Below are positions 46,717 to 58,860 of a stretch of 64,000 nucleotides of DNA, piece after piece. The position numbers and the translations under genes are program-made. The notes below the pieces were generated by a model that ran no database searches, was not told where the DNA came from, and worked only from the letters and a program-made list of their open reading frames with translations. The DNA comes from Coffea arabica (lineage: Eukaryota > Streptophyta > Magnoliopsida > Gentianales > Rubiaceae). Where the stretch lies: contig NC_092317.1 of the NCBI RefSeq assembly GCF_036785885.1, positions 4,280,501 through 4,344,500 on the forward strand. The letters run 5' to 3'. The number at the start of each line of letters is the position of its first letter. The first letter of the stretch is position 1.

Positions 46717-47483
46717 GGGGAAAATTTCAGAAGCCTCCTTTCTGACAATTTCACCAAGTGTCCTTAATATTTTTAATATTACTCTTATTTCCGCTTAACC
46801 TATAAAATGACCATAATAACTTTAACATTTCGACATTTTTCGTGCAATTAAACAATCCTCTTCTAATCTTGTGCATATAAATCCATTTCACACAATTAGA
46901 CATTAAACAAAACGAAAACAAAATTCACTCATGAAAATAACCAATTATGTCCTAAACACAATTTTAACATATTATAAGTTAATGTTAGCTTTGCTTGGTG
47001 GATCTAGAGCTGAATAGAAGAAGATGCAGGTTGAAGGTTTAAGAAAGGTGGGGCTAGTATTGGTACTCCAATATTTGAGAGATAGGGTGTTATATTAAAA
47101 TTTTTTGAGTTTAATAGTGCTATTTTTTTTTTAACTTGAAGTTTTAAAATTTAGGGATCAATGGTGGTAGTGGTCATGGAGATAGTAGAATTGATTTTGG
47201 AATGTAGGAACGTGGAAGTTTTAGAATAGTAGAGATGAAGGTTAAAAGTGAGTTTATGATATTATACGTGTTCCAAAACTTTTTAAAAATTTTCATAGGA
47301 AAGTAAGATGAACTTCACAAGTTCGTGAGAGCATTTGGGTTACTCATTCAAAATTTTAACCATTGAATGGTTTTGTTATTGAAATGATAACTCCAAAAAA
47401 GATATATGTAATTTTTAAAATCTCAAGAAAATTAAATGAAGCTGTCAAAAACTTCAAGAGAGGTTTCCAAAATTATCCCTTAA
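46717..47483. mobile_element. Possible Mutator-like non-autonomous element
   Basis: The left end GGGGAAAATTTCAGAAGCC and the reverse complement of the right end GGGATAATTTTGGAAACC are similar, and the similarity extends into a GACAATTTCA / GACAGCTTCA block. The right end resembles the terminus at 45.85-45.93 kb. Flanks share TAAGAGT, too short and displaced for a clean target duplication. No transposase frame. Confidence 0.5.
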
Positions 47484-47976
47484 TAAGAGTACTCCGTCCT
47501 TCACAATACATTTCTAAGGGTTGATAATATTAGCACCGGACACGTTATGATATGTATGGGAAGGTGTGAAAACCTAAAACTCAGAGATAAGAATATAAAA
47601 GCAACTTTATGTGGGAAGGCTAATCAGATAATTGGCATATGTTACATTACAACTCGCAAATTTACCCCTATCTAATCTTGCCTTTTTTTTTTCTTTCTTT
47701 AATTAAGTGCTCTAGTATTTCAATTTTCACAAGCTACTAGGCTTGTCTATCCTGAAGTTGTTGCAGAATTGCATACGAAATCTTATGAAAGTGATATTTA
47801 CTAAAAAAAAATAAATAAATCATTTAGTATTTGAGATAATACTCTACAAGGAAATTGTACAAAAGGATGACTATTTTTAACCTTTTCCTCAATCAATTAG
47901 AAACTGTTATGTGCCAATTTAGGTAAAAAATAGTCGAGTTTCTACTTTACCAAAATTCACCTTGTTTGCAACTTAT

Positions 47977-48246
47977 AAGCCCTGTTTGATAACCCAATTC
48001 AGCACTTAAACTTAATGGATTTAGATTTTGACATAATTAAATGCGTTTGGTAATAAAAAATTGAACATCTGAATTGATTAAGTGACACTAAATTTTCTAG
48101 ACAAAATTTGCTCCTAAAAATAAGTGATAAAATATTAACTTATCACTGAGTGTGATATACAGTTAAATGTATTAATAGTTAATAATTCAATAACTTAATC
48201 AATTCACACTTCAAATTTCAGATTTCAATTTTATCAAACGCACAGT
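47977..48246. mobile_element. MITE with GTTTGATAA-type ends, inverted copy
   Basis: Begins AAGCCCTGTTTGATAACCC and ends TTTTATCAAACGCACAGTA, inverted ends. The interior (CACTAAATTTTCTAGACAAA, CTCCTAAAAATAAGTGATAA) is the reverse complement of the 34.2-34.5 kb element. It sits about 1.1-1.4 kb upstream of LEAFY. Confidence 0.7.
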
Positions 48247-49359
48247 AACATGTACAGACACTCACTAGTTTCTGGATTATGCATCATTTGAACCTAGTTA
48301 TCAATGGCCTCAAAGTTATGTACCATTGGATACCTACGAAACTACCAAATCAACAACCTATTATTTTGCTATGTAAAGAATCGTTATAAAACTTCATCCT
48401 GTTCTGTTAAGTTTGAATTTTCTTGCTAAAGAAGAGAACAAAATTAAATTGAAATTAACTTTCATTTGTCCCTAGTCTATCCTAACCCCCAACCAAGTGG
48501 CAACTGTTAAGATACACTAATAAAGAGTGTAGAACTTAAAAATGTTGAAAAGAAACTTCAATTGAAAGTCAAACGGGAGTTTATATTTTTTTTCAACTCC
48601 AGTAAATGACTTTTCGTTGAATTAATTAAACCTAATCCCAGATTGAACTCTAAAAGCCGGCAACTCTTGGAGCCAACCCAGAGACTTAACTACCCAACCA
48701 AACCTCATCCCAGAGACGAAAAGTCATTTACTGGAGTTGAAAAAAGACAACTGACTCATGGGATTGGGTTCTTGGGTGGTAGTATCTCACTTAGTAGCAG
48801 GGTTTCCCCCTTTAGCTAGTCAAACGGAAGTTTATATGACAAATCAATTTTCATGAAATTCAAAGGGAAGTGTACCCTACTATACTATGAGAAACCTCAA
48901 TAAGGCAAGTGCAATGAACATACTAAATTGTCAAATAAAAGAAAAGAAATCTTACTAACTTGTCATATTCTCATTTCCAAAAAAAAAAAAAAAAACTTGT
49001 CATATTCTGCGAAGGCAATCTGGTTAGCTTCAAACTGTGGAGTTACATTCTAGTTGGAGCAGAACCATTCTAGTGACCTGCTATCCGTACCACTAAAAGC
49101 ACATTAATCTCAGAGCAACTGAGCAACACACTGGAGACAAGTCGTACGTTGTCTGCATACAACTCAACACAATACAACAGCAAAAGCAAATGCACATTGC
49201 CATTCAGTTACTACGACCATCAAACAGGGGCATTTCCGGAAACCCACACCCAACAACTGTAGTCTTTATAGCCACTCCTCCTTGCCTTCGTGCCTTTGCC
49301 ACCTCCATCCCCAGCAACACCAAAACTAGTCCAAATATTTTGACCTTGTGTATGTTTTA
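48247..49359 (+). promoter_or_regulatory. LEAFY upstream region
   Basis: The 1.1 kb before the LEAFY start carries the inverted-repeat structure at 48567-48837 (listed separately), an A-rich tract at about 48978-48995, and pyrimidine-rich leader-like sequence from 49250. A possible TATA-like CTTTATAG is at about 49263. Assignment as promoter rests on position only. Confidence 0.5.
48567..48837. repeat. Inverted repeat framed by direct repeats in LEAFY upstream DNA
   Basis: Bases 48588-48617 and 48716-48745 are perfect inverted copies of 30 bp (core CTCCAGTAAATGACTTTTCG), separated by 98 bp. The unit is bracketed by direct repeats AGTCAAACGGGAGTTTATAT (48567-48586) and AGTCAAACGGAAGTTTATAT (48818-48837), which differ at one base. 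The left direct repeat ends one base before the left inverted arm. It could be a small foldback transposon or a regulatory hairpin; no known family was recognised. Confidence 0.75.
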
Positions 49360-49360
49360 A
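49352..49360 (+). promoter_or_regulatory. Two-codon upstream ORF overlapping the LEAFY start (TAATG)
   Basis: ATG TTT TAA at 49352-49360 shares its last A with the LEAFY ATG at 49360-49362. The upstream ATG has T at -3 and T at +4, a weak context; the LEAFY ATG has T at -3 and G at +4. With start sites this close, scanning ribosomes must either leak past the first ATG or re-initiate. It matters only if the transcript starts upstream of 49352, which is very likely. Confidence 0.6.
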
Positions 49361-52101
49361 TGGACCCTGATGGCTTCTCGGCAAGCTTGTTTAAGTGGGA
49401 TCCAAGGAGTGTCATGCCACCACCGACAAGGTTTCTTGAAGGTGTGGCGGCGGCCTTGCCTCCCCCGCCGCAAACAATGTACTCCGTGAGGCCAAGAGAG
49501 TTAGGTCTCGGAGGGCTAGAGGAGCTGTTTCAAGCTTATGGGATAAGATATTATACAGCTGCAAAGATAGCTGAATTGGGATTTACTATGAACACCCTTT
49601 TGCACATGAAAGATGAGGAGCTTGATGATATGATGAATAGCCTTTCTCAAATTTTCAGGTGGGATTTACTCGTTGGAGAGAGATATGGAATCAAGGCAGC
49701 TGTTAGAGCTGAACGCCGACGCCTTGAGGAGGAGGAATCAAGGCGGCGCCATCTCCTCACTGGCGATACTACTAATACCCTCGATGCACTGTCCCAAGAA
49801 GGTTTGAGTACCAGCTTAAGCATTTTAATCCTTTTTTTATCTTTTTTTGTTTAAGCTTTATAGGGCCTTAATTTTGACTAATTTTCAGGCTTCTTTGCTT
49901 CGAATTGGTTCTAATTTTACTTTTGTTTCTGGGATTTTTACATATACGTAGCTCGGTTGCAATTTTGCATGCATGAATCATGATTCCATGATCCAAAATA
50001 CTTTCCACTATTTCTTCCAGCCTTCTACAGAAAAACCGCTTTCTTCTCTTTGGACATTTGTCACCAAACTTGCAGTTGTGTTGGGCAACAAAAAGTAATG
50101 ATCCACAGGCCAGATATGACCTGATCTCAGAGTTCCTTACTCCAAGACTACGACTATTTACAGTATAACACTCCTGCCAACGTGACAAGAAATCAAGATT
50201 TAAAATGTTAACAGTAGTATTTTATCGGGAGATGAGAAAAAAAAGTTTGTAATAGTAATAATCAAGTATAACGGATAATAACGGGTTATTCTCTCGTCGT
50301 ATCAGCTGCTTCTACACCACCCTCTCCTGTTTTATTTATGTATGGATTTTTTTTGAGCAACCTCCTCTTATTGTGGAAAACTAGAAAAGAAAAAGAAGTT
50401 TCAAATATTGTCGTATGATGAAAGCTGCATTTAAGCATTAGAGAAGATCCTATTTGATGATTAGCTTCCTTTTTATTTTGGGGTTTCCGACCATATTTGA
50501 CGTTAACTTTTGGAAGTAGGATTGTCTGAGGAGCCGGTGCAGCAAGAGAAGGAAGCTGGGGGGAGTGGTAGCGGTGCTGCAGGAGGGCAGACATGGGAGA
50601 CAGTTGGGAAGAAGCAGGGACGAAAGAAAAAGGGGAGAGCTAGCAAAATCTTGACATCAATCGAGGATGAAGATGAAAGTGAGGGAGCTGAGGAAGATGA
50701 AAATGGTAGTGGAGGAAGCGAGAGGCAACGTGAGCATCCCTTCATCGTTACAGAGCCTGGGGAGGTGGCTCGAGGGAAGAAGAATGGACTGGATTATCTC
50801 TTCCATCTCTACGAGCAATGTCGTGAATTCTTGATCCAAGTTCAGAATATTGCCAAAGAAAGAGGTGAAAAATGCCCTACTAAGGTTAGTAGTCATCATC
50901 ATCAAGATTCTAAATTCAGCATGCATTTTCTTTCGACTGCCTCGACACATTCTACAATCATCTCAAGATGTTGATTGTTAAGCATTATGTAATATGTAGC
51001 AGCAACCATCGTACTTCGACATTTACACTTGTTAAAGTTCTACACTTCTGCTTCCACACCAGACTCCAAAATGGAATAAAAAAGAAAAGGGTGAAGAAAT
51101 TGGGAGGAAGGAAAACTTTAACTTGTTTAGGCCCGCCCATAGGCTTTCGGCTTTTAGCTTTTAGCTTCTGGGGTATGAATATATCCTCGTTAATTGGGTC
51201 GATTGCAAATAGATGGCCAAGAGAGAATTTGACAAGTCATGCAGCTGCTTGTGGTGGGGGACTTGTCTTGGTTACTTTTGCACATGTGTCAGTCTAATGT
51301 ATGGGCACCTGGATGGCTGGATGGTCTGGGGCTTAGGTCACTAATAGGGGCAGAAGTGCTTGTTTCTTTGTTGAGCGAGTTTTTTTTTTTTTTTTTTAAT
51401 TTCCTTTTTCTTAGCTAGCCTTTCCCGATTTGTAGTACTAAGTAATCAAACTGAGCCAACTCCTCTTCATATGAAGGAGAGAGATGTTTTTGAACCGAGC
51501 CAGTCATTCATCATCTACAGGGAAGCAAATCTTGAAATCTCAATGAGCTTTTCCACATTTAACGTAGCAAAGAGAAAAAAAAAAATAACCCCACGTAGAA
51601 TCCCATGAGTTAAAGAATAAAAAGAAGGGGGCATATTTCAGTCCAAGCAAGCAGTGGCTGAAAGCCTTAAACACGATCCCACATCTATTGCATATGGTTT
51701 CTAACATATCGTCCAAAATGCAGGTGACGAATCAGGTGTTCAGGTATGCAAAAAAGGCCGGTGCAAGCTACATTAACAAGCCGAAAATGAGGCATTATGT
51801 ACATTGCTATGCACTGCACTGCCTGGATGAGGATGCGTCCAATGCACTGAGAAGAGCTTTCAAGGAGCGAGGAGAAAATGTGGGAGCATGGAGGCAGGCT
51901 TGTTACAAGCCTCTCGTAGCCATAGCAGCAAGACAAGGGTGGGATATTGATGCCATCTTTAACGCACATCCACGGCTCTCCATCTGGTACGTTCCCACCA
52001 AGCTCCGCCAACTTTGCCATGCTGAACGAAGCAATGCTGCTGCGGCTTCCATCTCCGTCACCGGTGGTGGCGGTGGCCACACTGCCCAGCTGCCTTTCTA
52101 G
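49360..52101 (+). CDS. LFY: LEAFY/FLORICAULA transcription factor
   Basis: Three coding exons (49360-49801, 50520-50884, 51724-52101) with the two introns at the family positions give 394 residues. The N-terminal SAM-like oligomerisation domain (about 44-127) has [20 protein letters not shown] and [21 protein letters not shown] variable acidic/glycine-rich linker contains [11 protein letters not shown]. The helix-turn-helix DNA-binding domain runs from [20 protein letters not shown] to [17 protein letters not shown], with [20 protein letters not shown] and [20 protein letters not shown]. It ends AQLPF. LFY is a nuclear master regulator of floral meristem identity that activates AP1, AG and AP3. 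The start MDPDGF matches family N-termini. A two-codon upstream ORF overlaps the start codon. Confidence 0.97.
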
Positions 52102-52647
52102 GGCCTCTTGCTTATGATTGAACAAATTGGGAGGTCTTGGGCTTAGATTCGTTTGTTTAGTCAACTAACTAATTCAGTAGCTTGTAAGTTCATTAAGGGG
52201 GACGATCTTGTGTGTTAGTAAACAAAAATGGCACATCATTTGACGCTTGTGTGGGTGAACCCTTCTTAAATTCGTTTTGAATTTTGCTTTTGCCAATCTA
52301 CACAAAATTCATGCTGAACAAAAATCGGTAATATTACGCTCGTTCTTTCAACCCTGTACGGTCTGCAACTCTGCATACAAATTTGTTCCGGAGTTCACTA
52401 GGATTTCGCAGAATAATTATGCAGTATTCGAGTCAAAATAACAATAGCAGATTAGTTGGACATTGCGCTGCATCACCGTAATTATGAAAAGGGTAACTAA
52501 CTATCAGAGAAAAAGGAAGAAACATTTCGTTTCAAAATTCAATAAACTTGTGTCAGAAGTATGAATGAGGTCTTTCAGATAATAACGTCTTTATATGTGT
52601 TTTTAACTACTGAAAAATGAGCTTCAAACTCTATATTCGCCATTCAA
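52102..52647. other. Convergent 3' flanks of LEAFY and GlyRS
   Basis: About 0.55 kb between two stop codons, holding both 3' untranslated regions. No gene or repeat recognised. Confidence 0.5.
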
Positions 52648-55600
52648 TCATGAACAATCAGGATGAGTGAGAGTAGGATATTTCCACAATGCATCAGCCC
52701 ATGTGCTTTGGCCCTCGGTAACCTCCTTGATCACAGATGCAACTTCATCTACGTCCACACGAATCTGTTGCTTGCTATCCCTCTCCCGCACTGTCACAGA
52801 TGACGTTGAATCAACTGTAATAGCAAACGGAACACCAAGTTCATCTGTTCTTGCATATCGCTTGCCTATCGATGTACCTGCAGCAACATACAGATTTACA
52901 AAAGGATAGCATCAGTGCGTGATTAAGGGTGATGCCCTATAAGAATCTTGAGGCGTATGCCAGATGTTCCTAGGATATGAATTATTGAACAGTAGATATA
53001 GAAAGGAAATAGTTAGAAGTTAACAAAGCTCTACAAGCTTTCACTTAAAAAGCGCTTCAGCAAATTATGTACAAAATCTTTGGCACAGCAGCAATGTACC
53101 ACTGGTCAATGGTGCTTAGACTTCTGGTGGATAAAATAAACAAGTTGGACTAGTTTCACTCTGTTCCCACTTACCCCAACTGCACCACCACCCCCTCCAG
53201 CAGAAAGAAAAGAAAAGTGGCACTATTTATATGGAAAAAAACATTAGAAGAAAACGAGACTCTTGCTAAATCCACTTTGGCTGTATTCTCATACAATAGA
53301 AAATCAACAAATGACTTTCATAGCTCTAACATCAATTTTAGATGGCACGGATATCTCATTTTTTCAAATAATATTTCGCTTGCATCATAAACATATTTTC
53401 CAACCCATATTTTTATATTCCCAACTATCTTTTTATCTTGCATATATCATATCACAATGAGTGCTACAGTAATTATTCCAAATAATATTTCAAATAACAA
53501 ACCAAGATTTCCCCTAATTTATACCGATTAAGGTATTTAACTAATTTCATGTGCTCCAAAATGCATGCTTTCTTCTTATCTTGTCAAGATACACCAATAG
53601 AAGTGCAAGGCAAAACTCTTCAACAAGAAGCAGCCACAAGTAGATAAAACATTAATTTAGAGGCATTCACATTTCAACAACAAAAGGGGAGAAGCAACCA
53701 CTAAAGTGAGGTAACGGTAAATGCATAAAGTAAAAGCCAGTTTAGTATATTATAACAAATACATATACTAATATAAAGAAGTTTCAAAATAAGGCATATT
53801 CATCAATGACAATGGAGGATACCTGTTATATCAATCTTATATGATATCCCTGCAGCAGTCAGTGACCTGGCAATATTTTTTGCAACCTCTTCATACTGTT
53901 GATTCTGAACTAGTGGAAACACAGTGCACTTGATGGGTGCTACCAATGGAGGAAATCGGAAGACATTGAGTTGTTCATCCCCATCTTTGCTAGGTCTAGT
54001 ATAGAAGGAATGCTCATAAAGACAATATATTATCCTTCCAATACCAAAAGAAGGTTCAATAACTGACGGTGTGAAAACTTTCTGGTGTTCCTTCTTTATT
54101 TCTTTCGAGATTGTCACCATATTACTCTTGATGGTAACAACTCTGTCAAGAGTACAAACATGAAACTCTGCTTCTCCTTTAGACTCCAGGGTCGCTTTCA
54201 ACTCCAGAGCTTCTTTCTCCGCCATGGCCTATATGGAAATAAAGCGATCATAATCATCATTCCAGAAAAGCAAAACCTTAAATTTAAGTCACCATGCTTG
54301 CTAGAATATTGTTCCATGGTGACAAAGTAAATTCGTGTGCATGCAGAGCAATCTTCTATTACTTTCACCCTTCTGTACGAACCTAAAGTTTCAATGTTTT
54401 ACCTAAACAATCTGCTCCTCCAATCAGAATCAGTGTTTGCCCCATTTCCAAAGTCAAAAGGTGAAAAGAACAAATGAACAGTTAAGGAAAGAAAAGGACC
54501 AGGGAAAACACAGAGGGCAAAAAGACAACCAAGAAGCGGGACAGCCTTACATGTACAAAAGAAATCAACTTATATTAACTTAATGCACAACGGCACAAAG
54601 CATACCTCCAGAGCTTCAACCACCATCCTTTGATTACCTTTGAATGCAAGGCCTAGTTCCTTCTTCACGGGAGCTATAACAAGTTTCTGAAAGAGCAAGT
54701 AACATGAATTCATAAAGAGACTCTAAAAGAAGCACAAAAATATTTTGCAAGTGAAGAGAGAGAGAGACCTCCACTTCTCTAGGTTCTGGAAGTTTTTCAT
54801 GTGCAACCAGAGGGACGCCACTTTTATCCTGCCAAAGAAAGAAAAAAGGGGAAAAAAAATAACTTTAACGGCTAAGTTCAGAATGGTATGATTTTCAAGG
54901 TCCTTCCATTCAACAAAAATCATAACACCATTGTCCAAGAACACGTTTATACAACATAAAATGGTCAGACTATTCCACCAAGCCATCCATAACCAAGGAT
55001 AAACAAGTCAAAGTTGGTACAGGAACTTTGCAAATCATCCAAAAAAAAAAAAATAGAAGACAAATGCTGTTGCAAAGTAGAACAGACTGTGAGATAGAGA
55101 GTTCATATTATTATAGCACACTTAAAATGATTGCAACAGATTTCCAGATTAAAACTGATCATTCAAAGCCAATTTCCTGATTATAACATTCATCCAACTC
55201 CTGTTTGCAATACAAAGGGAATTTCAAGAAATGAATATTCTAATTCCACAAAAATCCTTAATGACCGATAAAAAATTCTCACCGTATGAGCACGCAAATC
55301 ATAAGCTGATCTATCAGCAATACCAACACATTCAATCCAACCATAAGAACATTCAATTTCAGCATCCCAGCAGTCCGCAGCATAGTGTGCCATCTCATTT
55401 GCCAGATGTTGGCGGAACCGCAACCGATCTCTATCAATCCCAAGATAAGTCAAGAAAAGGTACACTCTCCCAATGAAATATCCCAGTGTTTCATTGTTCA
55501 CAATCCCCTGCAAAACAGCAGTAACTGTTCCTTAATACAGAGTATACCACATGTATAAGCCCCTTTGGGGTTACACATATATGCACACGCTCAGCTCTTC

Positions 55601-57785
55601 AAATCCACGCAAAAAGTCAAAAATAGAGTGGGAGGGTCTGAGGTAGGTGATTCTCAAACTAACCTGAGCAACTGCTTCACCAATAGGAATTCTCCTTGCT
55701 GATCGTCCTGACACCTGGTCTTCCCTAGGGAACATCAAAAACTCCAACTTTGCAACTTCAGAAAATTTTGGATGAGCCTTGTCCGCAGGATCCACAAAGT
55801 GCTCAATCTCGGCCAGTGTAAATTCACGGACTCTGAGAAGACCTTGGCGTGGAGAAATCTGCATATACACGGTTCAACCTCTACCACGTAAAAATCAAAT
55901 TCTGAACAAAGAGGTATCATATATTAAAAGTAAATGGTGCATGAAAACTACTCAGGCGAGAAATCTAACCAATAGATGGCAAATGCTGATCAATTTATCA
56001 TATCTAATAACAATAATACGTGTCTACCTATGTCTATGGTCCTCCTTGGTACTCAACCAAGATTATCTCCTGCAGTGCTTTTATTGTGGTTTGTTAGAAG
56101 TAATCCACAAGTATAATTAGTCTTTGACCTCCATTGCTAGACAACAACTAATTACTACTGCCATGACAATGTCATCTTGTAAAACACTGTTCTATGCTTT
56201 TACAAGGAGCATGTGCACGACTAAGTACAAAAAAGGATAGCAGGAAAGAAAACCACTTCTCTTCATGACAACTATAGCTTCAAGATGTCAAATTAGAATA
56301 TTCAAAAATCAGAAAACCAACATAACAGGTTTTTGACTTATGCAGGACATAAACATGATAGGTGAAAGACAATTGTGATTCAATTATGATAACGCATATG
56401 ATAAAATAGATCTTAGAGTAAGATTGTAAACCTCATTCCTAAAAGCTTGACCAATCTGCGCAGCAGCAAAAGGGAGCTTGCTCCCATTGTAGTAGTACAA
56501 ATCCTTGAAATTCACAAAGATGCCTTGAGCTGTCTCAGGGCGCATATAACTGCAGCCAAAAAAATTTTTTTTTTTTTACAACACTTAAGAAAGAAAGATA
56601 AGCAAAACCCCGGAAACAGGAGTGCCAAACAAATAAGAAACTATGTACTTTCTTTTGTAATATACACCTGTAAATTATCTGCTGCTGCTCTAAACAAATA
56701 AAGGTAAAATGGGGCATAGAGTTTTAATGATATTCTTACCCTGGGAGCGTTCCAGATGGCCCAATTGAGGTCTGGAACATAAGATTAAAAGGGTAGGGAT
56801 CAGAAAGAGGATTCTTGGTATCTGGAGCAACAATTCCATACTCCTTAAGTTTAGCACCCAACTCTTCAGCAGAAAGATCATCCAAAACTGCAAGAACATG
56901 CCTGAATTCTGCCTTCTTCTCATCACTGAGATTAGGTTCTTTCTCAAGCTTCTCTTTACAGAAATCCTTTAGCAAATGATCAGCTCTGTAACAATTCCCA
57001 GTCTTTTCATCTTTCACCATAAGATCAGTAAACTTATCAACATGTCCCGATGCCTTCAGCACTACTTCTGGGGTCACACAAGGGCAATCGACTTCCAACA
57101 TATTCTCTTCCAATACAAAATGCTGAATTTATTCAAAATCACAACACCCATTGTCAAAATCATCAATTTTAATCCAGGCCCAAAACGAAAATGGAAAAAC
57201 AAAGAAATATTGAGGAACAAGCTTGATATTATGCTTCAGCTTGGTTTGATTAAACTTTAATGTGTGCTTATCCAACCAAGCTCAACCCGAGCTTATTCAT
57301 TCGCTTGGCTCGGCTGGATTTGTTGACGAACCAATCTCGACTGAGCCAAGCTCTCCCAGCTCTAATCTAGCCATAGATTTTTTTCGTTTTTCAATCCTAA
57401 TTATCGTAATTATAGTTAGTTGAACTAACTTTTGAAAGAAAAATCAGAATTCTACTCAAATTTCAAATTTCATCTGGGTCATGACAGACAGATTACATAA
57501 AACTGAGACATAATTGGCCCTCAAAAGCCAGTCTTGCAGACAATTAAATGAATAACAAAACATCCAAATCAGAATTCTAGTACGAATAAAGAGAAATGAG
57601 TAGACCTGACGCCAGGAGGCGAGGACGTTGGCCTTAACGGCACAACCAGGAGGGCCATAGTCATAGAGGCCAGCAACGCCACGGTAGATCTTGAATGAGG
57701 GGATGTAGAATAGACGGCGTTCGAGAGTGTTAACGACGGCCTGCCGGAAAGCTTCTCGGTTGTGGGCTTCTTGAGCAGCGTCCAT
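52648..57785 (-). CDS. Glycine--tRNA ligase, eukaryotic class II type, without WHEP domain
   Basis: Nine coding exons (57606-57785, 56740-57122, 56432-56549, 55664-55858, 55283-55507, 54769-54828, 54606-54686, 53823-54228, 52648-52877) join in phase to 625 residues. The enzyme charges tRNA-Gly with glycine (EC 6.1.1.14). Catalytic core: [36 protein letters not shown], motif 2 [18 protein letters not shown] (about 224-241), the [13 protein letters not shown] block, motif 3 [16 protein letters not shown] (about 468-483); then the anticodon-binding domain (about 495-600; [32 protein letters not shown]). Arabidopsis GlyRS-1, about 729 residues as I recall, has a mitochondrial peptide and a WHEP domain in front; here only MDAAQEAH precedes the core and nothing similar is seen in the 1 kb upstream, so this form is presumably cytosolic or a short paralogue. 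Confidence 0.93.
53345..53515. mobile_element. MITE, GTTTGGAT family, in GlyRS intron 8
   Basis: AAATAATATTTCGCTTGCAT, TTTTTATCTTGCATATATCA and ATTCCAAATAATATTTCAAA follow the order seen in the copies at 26.5 and 30.3 kb. The ends are worn. It lies inside the intron between exons 8 and 9. Confidence 0.55.
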
Positions 57786-58846
57786 TTCGTCCTTTTCTTT
57801 TCTTTCTCTTTCAGCTGAGAGAATTTCAGAGCTCGAGAGTGGACTTGATAATTGAGTAGAAAGGGGAAAAAAATTACTGTCAGAGTTGGAGATATTTTAG
57901 ACTTTAGACAAAGACTGAAAAGCAATTTGGGTCTTTGGATAGTGGAAATCTGCAAATTGGAATTTCCACAGTCCGCTAGGGTTTTTAGTATTGCATAATG
58001 TGTTGTACCTTGTGGAAAGAAAGTTGTATATTTTGGAAACGGCTTTTTGCCTTTTTTTTTTTTTTTTTTAAGTTTTTCTGTCCCGGTTCATATCGAATCT
58101 GCATTAATAATCGGTGGTGGAATTCATTAATCTTGCGGTCCTGCCTTGTCATTGTGTTTGTTACTTGGTAAAGAGGGGAAATTCTTCTTTGATATAATGG
58201 TGAGATTTTTTTAGAAAAGGAAAAATAAGAGAACAGTGGGTTATGAAAATGCAAAAGTTTGTGGAAAATGAAATGGGTAGATTTGGCAATGGGTAAAAAA
58301 GTAAAACACGAAGCAAAATGTCTTTAAGCAGTCAATGAGCTCTTATTCTTTGTAAGAATTGACAATTACTAAGAATTAACGCAAAGCCTGAGCGCTCTCT
58401 CTCTCTCTCTCTCTCTCACGGCTAGTATTAAAAAAAAAAAAAAGGACTACTATTGACTTGCGATTCAATATAATTGAGACTCAAACAATTAAAGATTTTG
58501 ACTTTAAATTTTTCTATTCTTCCAAATATGAAAGAAAAAAAATATTGATTTTTTCCTAAAATAAGAATTTGGAAATTCTAAATGTTAGAGCTCTTTTTTT
58601 TTTTTTTTTTGGGAATGATGTTACTTTTAAAGCTCACAATAAAGCATTATATCAAAAGAAAAAAAAAATAAAACATATGAAAGAGAAAAAGAAAAACAAG
58701 TGACACGATGTCGTTATGACTCGACTCACGATAACAAGTACCAGCTGCCAGCTACCAAATACCAACTCTGACTCTGACAGCGTTCAAAAAAAAAATCAAT
58801 ATCAATTAATCTCACCCGAAATCTCCGCCTGTTCAAGCGATAAGGA
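57786..58846. promoter_or_regulatory. Divergent promoter region of GlyRS and the coiled-coil gene
   Basis: About 1.07 kb between the two start codons, which point away from each other. It contains a (CT)n microsatellite at 58395-58417, poly-A and poly-T tracts, and the E2F site listed next. Promoter function is inferred from position. Confidence 0.5.
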
Positions 58847-58860
58847 TTTTGGCGCCAAAA
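58847..58860. promoter_or_regulatory. Palindromic E2F/DP site at the start codon
   Basis: TTTTGGCGCCAAAA is a perfect 14-bp palindrome containing the plant E2F consensus TTTSSCGC on both strands. Its last A is the first base of the presumed ATG at 58860, so it lies in the leader or at the transcription start. Strict palindromic sites of this kind mark S-phase genes regulated by E2F-RBR. Confidence 0.75.

Noticed and set aside
48588-48745. MicroRNA precursor upstream of LEAFY
   Set aside because: Arms are perfectly paired with a 98-bp loop and match no known plant microRNA; a foldback repeat explains it better.
58716-58859. Upstream ATG of the coiled-coil gene (48 more residues)
   Set aside because: The added residues are low-complexity and would put the E2F palindrome inside the coding sequence; the 58860 start is more plausible.
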